19,856 bases of DNA, from contig CAYPNM010000050.1 of NCBI GenBank assembly GCA_964412105.1, positions 1 through 19,856 of the forward strand, in the 5' to 3' direction. Positions within the stretch are counted from its first letter, which is position 1. Each line of letters starts with the position of its first letter. The notes under the pieces are model-generated. The model made no database searches, had not been told where the DNA came from, and saw nothing but the letters and a program-made list of their open reading frames with translations. The stretch comes from JAKAGZ01 sp964412105 (GTDB taxonomy: Bacteria > Bacteroidota > Ignavibacteria > Ignavibacteriales > Ignavibacteriaceae). A program made the translations under genes and the position numbers. Below, in pieces: positions 15,406-19,856 of this stretch.

Positions 15406-16017
15406 ATGGTACTTATTATTTTTCTAAAAGGAATCTTTATAGGTTTTGCGATGGCAGTGCCGATTGGACCAATCGGGATATTGTGCATCCGCAGAACACT
15501 GTCAGAGGGAAGATTACGCGGACTCATTATTGGTCTTGGCGCTGCAACTGCAGATTTAATTTACGGATGTATTGCCGCATTTGGAATTACTTTTATTTCA
15601 GATGCACTTGTTAGCCAACGAATCTGGTTAAGAATTGTTGGAGGAGCACTACTCCTTTACCTGGGAATTAGGACATTTCGTAATCAACCTGTTGATCCAA
15701 ATATTCCTGCAATCTCTAATGGAATTCTAAGATCATATCTCACAGCCTTTTTAATAACGCTAACAAATCCTTTAAGCATTTTTGCTTTTATTGCTGTATT
15801 TGCGGTACTCGGTCTGGGAAATGAAGCCATAATATTTTCAGGATCAGCCCTTGTAATGGGAGTTTTTATCGGTTCGTTTTTATGGTTTTTATCTCTTAGT
15901 TCTGGTGTAATGCTTTTTCGGAAAAAACTGGATCTGATAGGTCTCAAATGGGTAAATAAAATTTCAGGAATTTTAATAATTATCTCCGGCCTCATAGTTA
16001 TGGCAAGTTTGTTATGA
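15406..16017 (+). CDS. LysE/RhtB family exporter
   Basis: A 203-residue inner membrane protein with about six helices, the usual LysE size. The N-terminal family motif is present: FLKGIFIGFAMAVPIGPIG followed by RRTLSEGRLRGLIIGLGAATAD. TFLITLTNP-like spacing appears as LTAFLITLTNPLSI in the middle. These carriers export amino acids or related small molecules using the proton gradient; the substrate is not predictable. ATG 15406 places the Ala-x-Pro-x-Gly-Pro motif at the normal distance from the start. An overlapping frame from 15390 is not coding. It may share a transcript with the Met-rich exported protein upstream. Confidence 0.9.
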   Translation: MVLIIFLKGIFIGFAMAVPIGPIGILCIRRTLSEGRLRGLIIGLGAATADLIYGCIAAFGITFISDALVSQRIWLRIVGGALLLYLGIRTFRNQPVDPNIPAISNGILRSYLTAFLITLTNPLSIFAFIAVFAVLGLGNEAIIFSGSALVMGVFIGSFLWFLSLSSGVMLFRKKLDLIGLKWVNKISGILIIISGLIVMASLL

Positions 16018-16210
16018 AAGAATTTCTCGCAAAAGTAAAATTGCCTCAATCAATTTCAAAATTCTCATGTAAAATTAGTGCATTATTTGTTATTCAACAC
16101 CAGAAGGAATTTTCATGAAAGACGTATGAGATTACTTATTCAACAGGTAATTTTCTAATAATTTATTTCCTAAAATTATAATTTACCTCTCTTTGATTGA
16201 TAACCCGCCT
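16018..16210. other. Intergenic stretch with no recognised gene
   Basis: The 376 bp between the LysE gene and the response regulator begin with this AT-rich stretch, where I see no gene. A four-codon ATG frame at 16114 has no support. The functional content of the gap is element copy 5 and the inverted repeats downstream of it. Confidence 0.5.
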
Positions 16211-16250
16211 AAAAGGATTAGTACTTTTTTCATCCTTTTGACCGATTGAA
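16211..16250 (+). promoter_or_regulatory. 40-nt conserved stress element, copy 5 (upstream of the orphan response regulator)
   Basis: Starts AAAAGGATTA and carries ATCCTTTT at 16232-16239, giving a perfect 8-bp inverted pair (AAAAGGAT and ATCCTTTT) 21 bp apart. TTTTCATCC is kept and the copy ends ATTGAA. No convincing -10 lies 17 nt on, although TATAAT occurs at 16275-16280. It lies 144 bp before the regulator's ATG, which allows autoregulation. Confidence 0.75.
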
Positions 16251-16310
16251 TATATACTCTGAATAGGTGCATCTTATAATGGTAGTGCGTAAAAGAACGC
16301 CTGACTATGA

Positions 16311-16348
16311 TTTCACATAATGTCTTGTCAATTATGAAACATTGACAA
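16311..16348 (+). promoter_or_regulatory. Perfect inverted repeat and competing hairpin in the response-regulator leader
   Basis: TTGTCAAT (16325-16332) and ATTGACAA (16341-16348) are perfect 8-bp arms with an 8-nt loop, ending 45 bp before the ATG. An alternative stem pairs TTTCA-c-TAAT-like 16311-16321 with ATTATGAAA (16331-16339). The two stems overlap at 16331-16332 and cannot both form. It could be an operator or an RNA switch; no computation was made. Confidence 0.45.
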
Positions 16349-16393
16349 AATTGGAAGTAAGTACAAACAGTCAGTTTCAAGTGAAAAATAATA

Positions 16394-17086
16394 ATGAAAA
16401 ATAAAATCAAATTATTGCTTATAGAAGATAACAGGCTTCTTCGTGATGGAATACTCTCGATTCTTAAACCTCATAAGGATATAAAAATAATAGCGGCTTC
16501 CGGAGAGAGCAAAAACACCATTACAAAAATTAAAACATTGAAACCAGACGTCATTTTGCTTGACCTGGGACTAAGAAGCCAAAACAGCCTGCACGTAGTA
16601 GAGATTGTAAAGAAAGACTTTCCCGAAGCAAAAATAATTATTATGGACCTTGCACCTATTCAGGCTGATATTTTGCAGTATGTAAAAGCAGGCGCAAACG
16701 GATTTATACTTAAAGATGCTTCATTAAATGATTTTCTAATCACAATAAGAACTGTCGCAGAAGGATCAACTGTGCTCCCTCCTACACTGGTTGATTCTCT
16801 TTTTTCCCAGATAGTTGAAAATGCAGTAAGAAATGGAAAATCAGAGATAAAAGATGCTGTTAAAATGACAAAACGTGAGCGCGAAGTAATTGCTCTTCTT
16901 AGTGAAGGTATGAGCAATAAAGAGATCGGCCAGAAGATGCACATATCCACTTACACAATTAAGAGTCATATTCATAATATAATGGAAAAACTTGCGCTTC
17001 ATACGCGTCTTGAGATTGCAAACTACTCTTATACTGGCGATACAATAAGGACAATTGCCAAAAGTATTTCAATAATAAATAATTAA
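16394..17086 (+). CDS. Orphan NarL/FixJ-type response regulator (receiver plus LuxR HTH)
   Basis: 230 residues. The receiver domain (about 4-125) has IEDN for the acidic pocket, phospho-acceptor D57 in VILLDLGL, and the switch Lys in GFILKDAS. The switch Thr is replaced in IIIMDLAP, as I recall in a subgroup of orphan regulators. A linker follows, then a LuxR-type DNA-binding domain from residue 158: MTKREREVIALLSEGMSNKE, with recognition helix TYTIKSHIHNIMEKL. It is likely to bind DNA as a dimer. No histidine kinase is nearby. A copy of the 40-nt element and a perfect inverted repeat lie upstream, making it the best candidate in the window for the regulator of that element. This is inference. 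The ribosome binding site is weak. Confidence 0.93.
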   Translation: MKNKIKLLLIEDNRLLRDGILSILKPHKDIKIIAASGESKNTITKIKTLKPDVILLDLGLRSQNSLHVVEIVKKDFPEAKIIIMDLAPIQADILQYVKAGANGFILKDASLNDFLITIRTVAEGSTVLPPTLVDSLFSQIVENAVRNGKSEIKDAVKMTKREREVIALLSEGMSNKEIGQKMHISTYTIKSHIHNIMEKLALHTRLEIANYSYTGDTIRTIAKSISIINN

Positions 17087-17152
17087 TTAAACATTCGCGA
17101 TTTAATCTAACAGTTGTTAGACGAAACAGCGAAATAAAAAAGGAAGGACAAA

Positions 17153-17758
17153 ATGCGTTATGTTTTTGTAATATTTGTAGCACTTTTTATTTGGAGCGCT
17201 TCGAGCACTTCAAATGCACAAGTGCGCGTTAGTATCAACTTCAACCTGGATAATCAACCAGCCTGGGGACCTACCGGATATGATTATGTAGAAAATTATT
17301 ACCTGCCTGATCTGGATGTTTATTACAACGTGCCACAACATCGTTATTACTATTATGAAAGAGGACGCTGGGTTAGCAGTTCATATTTACCGTACCGTTA
17401 TCGTGGCTATGACTTATATAATTCCTATAAAGTCGTTATTAATGATAGGAATCCCTGGCAGAATAATGAAAGGTACAGAAATGAATATTCCAAATATAGA
17501 GGTCAGCAGCACAACCAGCAGCCAATCCGTGATAGCAGGGACCCTAAATATTTTCAAAATAAGTATCATCCTGAGCACAATAACTGGGTAAAAGAACATA
17601 AGCAAAATACCCACAATTACAATGCAGTACAAAAACAATATAATAGTAAAAACTTAAATAAAGATAACAAAGGCCAGAATAAAAAAGTCAATAAAGGTAA
17701 CAGCAGAAATAATGATAATAAAGGCAATGATAAAAAAGACAAAAAGCATAATGGATAA
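17153..17758 (+). CDS. Secreted Tyr-rich protein with Lys/Asn-rich tail
   Basis: 201 residues with a signal peptide (about 1-22, ending SNAQ). A Tyr/Trp-rich domain follows (about 23-105): QPAWGPTGYDYVENYYLPD, VYYNVPQHRYYYYERGRWV, LPYRYRGYDLY and YKVVIND. The C-terminal tail (about 110-201) is low-complexity, strongly basic and full of Asn, Lys and Gln. I recall similar hypothetical secreted proteins in Bacteroidota but no function. AAGGAAGGA at 17140-17148 is a strong ribosome binding site. It follows the response regulator by 66 bp and may share its transcript. A surface or periplasmic structural role is possible. Confidence 0.8.
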   Translation: MRYVFVIFVALFIWSASSTSNAQVRVSINFNLDNQPAWGPTGYDYVENYYLPDLDVYYNVPQHRYYYYERGRWVSSSYLPYRYRGYDLYNSYKVVINDRNPWQNNERYRNEYSKYRGQQHNQQPIRDSRDPKYFQNKYHPEHNNWVKEHKQNTHNYNAVQKQYNSKNLNKDNKGQNKKVNKGNSRNNDNKGNDKKDKKHNG

Positions 17759-17785
17759 TTGTAGCTATTATAAATAAAACTTATA

Positions 17786-17830
17786 CCGGTTTTGATATGT
17801 GAATCATCGCATTTCGAAACCGGAATTTTA
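17786..17830 (+). terminator. Possible terminator hairpin after the Tyr-rich secreted protein gene
   Basis: CCGGTTTTGA (17786-17795) pairs with TCGAAACCGG (17814-17823), 10 bp with one G-U pair and an 18-nt loop, followed by AATTTTA. It starts 28 bp after the stop codon. The long loop and short T-run make it weak. It also lies just before the small membrane peptide gene and could act as that gene's leader hairpin. Confidence 0.5.
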
Positions 17831-17840
17831 AGGATAATAT

Positions 17841-17963
17841 ATGACGGAATTCTCAATCAATTTAATTTTATTCGGAATACTAACAATAGCAACTATATTG
17901 GTCACAATAAAAATATACAAAGTTTTGAAAGACTTTTTTAGTGAATTCACTAAGGATGGTTGA
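17841..17963 (+). CDS. 40-residue single-pass membrane peptide
   Basis: ATG at 17841 opens a 40-codon frame with AAGGA at 17830-17834, 6 nt before it. The product is MTEFSINLILFGILTIATIL, then VTIKIYKVLKDFF and SEFTKDG. It has one hydrophobic helix (about residues 6-24) and an amphipathic Lys/Phe-rich tail. No homologue is recalled. Its correct ribosome binding site, membrane helix and place among other tiny stress-type membrane proteins support it. It is short enough that chance cannot be dismissed. Confidence 0.5.
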   Translation: MTEFSINLILFGILTIATILVTIKIYKVLKDFFSEFTKDG

Positions 17964-18061
17964 GAATATTTAAGATGTCATTTTTTTTGATTAGTAATAA
18001 TATTCACGGTTTTCATTTCGGGATAATATCTAAAAATCAAACAATCCTAATTGATCTAAAA

Positions 18062-18101
18062 TCAGGTATTAATTCTTTTTTCATCCCTTAGCCCTATTTT
18101 C
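18062..18101 (+). promoter_or_regulatory. 40-nt conserved stress element, copy 6 (upstream of the CsbD-like gene)
   Basis: The most divergent copy, but it keeps CTTTTTTCATCCCTT and the invariant positions. The -35-like part is degraded (TTTTCT), while TAATAT lies at the same offset (18120-18125) as TACTAT in copy 4. It is only 58 bp before the CsbD-like ATG, which limits where transcription can start and favours a promoter-proximal role. Confidence 0.65.
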
Positions 18102-18158
18102 TTACCATTAGTTTTTGCATAATATTACTATGAGAAATCGACAGGAAGGAGGTAATAT

Positions 18159-18344
18159 ATGTACCAGATAAATAATAAAGGAGATTGGATTAGTCTAAAG
18201 AAACGAATCAGGTTAGCTTATCCGGTTATAACCGAAAAAGATTTGGAATTAGATGATGGTGATGAACGCATTTTATTGACCAGGTTGCAGAATAAACTTG
18301 TCAAGTCAAAAAAAGAAGTTATTACAATTATAGATAAGCTGTAA
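18159..18344 (+). CDS. CsbD-like general stress protein
   Basis: 61 residues, the usual CsbD length, with the family pattern KGDW-x-x-LK-x-R-I in the first helix. Then come TEKDLELDDGDERILLTRLQ and a KSKKEV-x-x-I-I-D-K-L ending. In CsbD proteins the G-x-W-x-x-x-K start, the T-x-x-D-L turn and the G-x-x-x-x-L-x-x-x-x-Q helix are conserved. They are small charged cytoplasmic proteins induced by general stress, with no known activity. A near-perfect AAGGAGGT (18147-18154) precedes the ATG by 4 nt. A weak AT-rich hairpin follows at about 18367-18389. Element copy 6 lies directly upstream. Confidence 0.78.
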   Translation: MYQINNKGDWISLKKRIRLAYPVITEKDLELDDGDERILLTRLQNKLVKSKKEVITIIDKL

Positions 18345-18551
18345 CAGGCTCGTCTTATTTAATTTAAATGGATATAAAAATATTCCATTAGATTTTATAA
18401 GTATAAATTAAAAAAAAATAATATGTGTTTTAAATGTCCTGATTAAATAATTTGTTTGCCAATATAAAATTTTATTCCAATTATGCTGGCAAAGCGAAAG
18501 CCCATACTATTTTCTATGCTTATGTTTCTGTATAAAAATTCAAATTATAAA

Positions 18552-19448
18552 TTATAGCTTCTTTATCAATATCATAGTTGCGTCATCATCGGGGGCGCTA
18601 CAGTAGCTCATAAAATCTTCTTTTACTCTGGAAAATATTTCTTTGGCCGGCAGGTGTTTGGATATTATTAATTGTTTTTCCAGCCTGTCCGCTATGTAAT
18701 TTAATTCGCCGTCCTGCTGCTCCGAAAATCCATCAGTATAAAGAATCAGTATATCGCCGGGACTCATTACATTAAGTGTATTAACTGAATATTTATGCTT
18801 AAAGCCCAAAATGCTTTTTTTATCATCCGCGTCAATATCGGATTGGGAAGGCAGAGTCCCGATTGGAGTGGAGTTTACAAGTTTAAGATTATCAATGTTA
18901 ACTATTTCATTATACTCGTTTGAGAATATTAATGGAAGAGGATGACCGGCGGATATAAACCTGAAATCCCCGTTGTTTTGAATTTCTCCATATATCATAG
19001 TAATATATTTATCAATACTCGATGACTTATAAAATCTTTGATTGATGGTTTCAAAAAGGTCAGCCGTTATTTCACCATAAATAGAAAGCTCATAACTTGC
19101 ACCAACCAGGAAGGCCTGATGAAGCATGGCATTCATAAGAGCATCGGTCATTTTATGGCCGCTGACATCCGAGAGGAGAATGCCTGACTTATGTTTCAGC
19201 TCTTTTAAATTATTACTTATTTCTTTTTTATTAGTATGATCGGCGCGTTTAATTCTTTGGTCAAGATTATATCGTTTTGCAAAGTCCATAAAAATGATAT
19301 GATCGCCACATACATCACCTGATAAGTTGATTGTTTCACCATATATATCCAGTCCGCTTACAGATGGAATATCACCCGCGCTTGGGTTTATAAATTTAGC
19401 CATCTGTTGAAAATTTATCAGTTCATTAATATCATTCATATCCTGCAT
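18552..19448 (-). CDS. SpoIIE/RsbU-type PP2C serine phosphatase
   Basis: 298 residues forming one PPM-type SpoIIE phosphatase domain. The metal-binding motifs are intact: GDVCGD (44-49), SDVSGH (93-98, Asp94), AGHPLP (167-172), YTDGFSE (237-243, Asp239) and DDDAT (287-291). Such enzymes dephosphorylate anti-sigma antagonists in partner-switching stress pathways (RsbU type). Here there is no attached PAS, GAF, receiver or membrane sensor domain, and no RsbV/RsbW homologue in the window. The start could be at Met1 or Met4 (MQDMND); AAAAGG precedes the first. It is the only other signalling output protein near the orphan regulator, and a link between them is inference. Confidence 0.92.
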   Translation of the reverse strand: MQDMNDINELINFQQMAKFINPSAGDIPSVSGLDIYGETINLSGDVCGDHIIFMDFAKRYNLDQRIKRADHTNKKEISNNLKELKHKSGILLSDVSGHKMTDALMNAMLHQAFLVGASYELSIYGEITADLFETINQRFYKSSSIDKYITMIYGEIQNNGDFRFISAGHPLPLIFSNEYNEIVNIDNLKLVNSTPIGTLPSQSDIDADDKKSILGFKHKYSVNTLNVMSPGDILILYTDGFSEQQDGELNYIADRLEKQLIISKHLPAKEIFSRVKEDFMSYCSAPDDDATMILIKKL

Positions 19449-19586
19449 AAAGTGCCTTTTAATTTTATTTGAATCTTTAAGATACCATTTAAATCAATGA
19501 TTACTATAAAAAGCAGGGCAATAAATTACTAAATTACACCAATGGTAACGAGAACGTGATAATTATCAGCATTTTAGCTAATAAAC

Positions 19587-19652
19587 TTAAAATTGCCCGA
19601 CTTTACCTCCGCGCACAGCGGGGCCGGGATCACTCAATGACCGCAGCACGCT
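19587..19652 (-). repeat. Degenerate inverted copy of the palindromic repeat
   Basis: On the minus strand this reads GAGTGATCCCGGCC followed by CGCGGAGG and GTCGGGCAATTT, echoing the GAGTGAT...GGCAAAATT layout of the two plus-strand copies downstream. It also shares CGCACAGCGG with the flank of the next copy. It is GC-richer than the surrounding DNA. Confidence 0.5.
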
Positions 19653-19680
19653 AATATCTATTAAATAATGAAAACGCACA

Positions 19681-19740
19681 GCGGTGGCTGAGTGATTTTG
19701 CCGAAACGAAGTGGAGGCAAAATTGTATCGAAGCCACCGC
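19681..19740 (+). repeat. Nested palindromic repeat, copy A
   Basis: The outer arms GCGGTGGCT (19681-19689) and AGCCACCGC (19732-19740) are perfect. Inside, ATTTTGCC (19695-19702) pairs with GGCAAAAT (19716-19723). GAGTG follows the outer left arm and TGTATCGA precedes the outer right arm. The same linkers occur in copy B although the arm sequences differ, showing compensatory change. Confidence 0.88.
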
Positions 19741-19803
19741 CACGCAAGCATTTCAATATTTCTTCTTCCCACGGTCATTTTATTAAGGTATCAAGCGCAT
19801 CCC

Positions 19804-19849
19804 GGTGTCCGAGTGATCTTGCCGAAGGCAAGATTGTATCGAGGACACC
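19804..19849 (+). repeat. Nested palindromic repeat, copy B
   Basis: GGTGTCC (19804-19810) and GGACACC (19843-19849) are perfect outer arms. ATCTTGCC (19816-19823) and GGCAAGAT (19827-19834) form an inner stem with a GAA loop. The linkers GAGTG and TGTATCGA match copy A. The repeat cluster continues to, and probably past, the end of the window. Confidence 0.88.
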
Positions 19850-19856
19850 ATTTCGC

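Noticed and set aside
15390..15614. A 74-codon frame overlapping the LysE gene start.
   Set aside because: The product is Cys/Tyr/Arg-rich and unlike any protein, while the overlapping frame gives a clear LysE exporter.
3274..18101. On the minus strand each 40-nt element reads ATGAAAAAAGG-like starts (for example MKKGLHLL), which could be tiny leader peptides.
   Set aside because: The frames end after 7-16 codons with no common continuation. The GGG or AGG sits directly against the ATG, and conservation continues upstream of the ATG, which fits a DNA site better.
3274..18101. The six repeats as a CRISPR array or insertion sequence ends.
   Set aside because: They are kilobases apart, all in one orientation, without spacers of regular length, transposase genes or target duplications.
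18455..18496. TTTGCCA and TGGCAAA arms between the CsbD-like and phosphatase genes as a terminator.
   Set aside because: The loop is about 26 nt long and no T-run follows on either strand.
19587..19778. A 63-codon minus-strand frame across the repeats.
   Set aside because: It is made of palindromic repeat sequence, with no ribosome binding site or recognisable protein.

Overview
The window is AT-rich (roughly a third G+C by eye) and looks like a Bacteroidota/FCB-group chromosome, possibly Ignavibacteria. That placement is inferred, not shown. It rests on an OmpA protein with thrombospondin type-3 repeats, a DUF3943 protein beside a PAP2 phosphatase, a secreted Tyr/Asn-rich protein of a kind I associate with Bacteroidota, and a mix of strong and weak ribosome binding sites. 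No phage, transposase, CRISPR, tRNA or rRNA is visible. The content reads as an envelope/osmotic/general-stress neighbourhood.

Layout. 1-3169: the end of a DUF5670-type small membrane protein, then a tight operon of a CDP-alcohol phosphatidyltransferase, an AI-2E family permease and an AsmA-like membrane-anchored protein. 3170-7961: an OmpA/TSP3 outer membrane protein with a strong terminator, a broken lipoprotein gene, then DUF3943 and PAP2. 8041-8946 (minus): an MscS channel. 8947-12378: a second gene remnant, a LapA-like small membrane protein, a universal stress protein, an M90 (MtfA-like) metallopeptidase and a site-2 protease with a CBS region. 12458-13363: a stand-alone glycogen-binding (CBM48) protein divergent from a receiver-only response regulator. 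13682-14626: a small membrane protein, bacterioferritin and a Thivi_2564-type membrane peptide. 14830-18344: a Met-rich exported protein, a LysE exporter, an orphan NarL/LuxR-type response regulator, a Tyr/Asn-rich secreted protein, a 40-residue membrane peptide and a CsbD-like stress protein. 18552-19448 (minus): a SpoIIE/PP2C phosphatase. 19587-19856: GC-richer nested palindromic repeats.

The main discovery is a 40-nt element present six times, always on the plus strand and always in intergenic DNA (3274, 4972, 9216, 13486, 16211, 18062). Eighteen of its 40 positions are invariant, including TTTTCATCC. Each copy lies about 58-160 bp upstream of a start codon or of a gene remnant: ompA-like, lipoprotein pseudogene, second remnant, the bacterioferritin operon, the orphan response regulator and the csbD-like gene. 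It contains AAAGGAT-like half-sites about one and two helical turns apart, and in most copies it ends in a TTGAA(T/C) that could be a -35 box. The simplest reading is a shared operator/promoter for a local stress regulon, perhaps bound by the orphan regulator whose own gene carries a copy. Both gene remnants that follow copies appear to be decayed members of one coiled-coil lipoprotein family, so the regulon seems to have lost members here.
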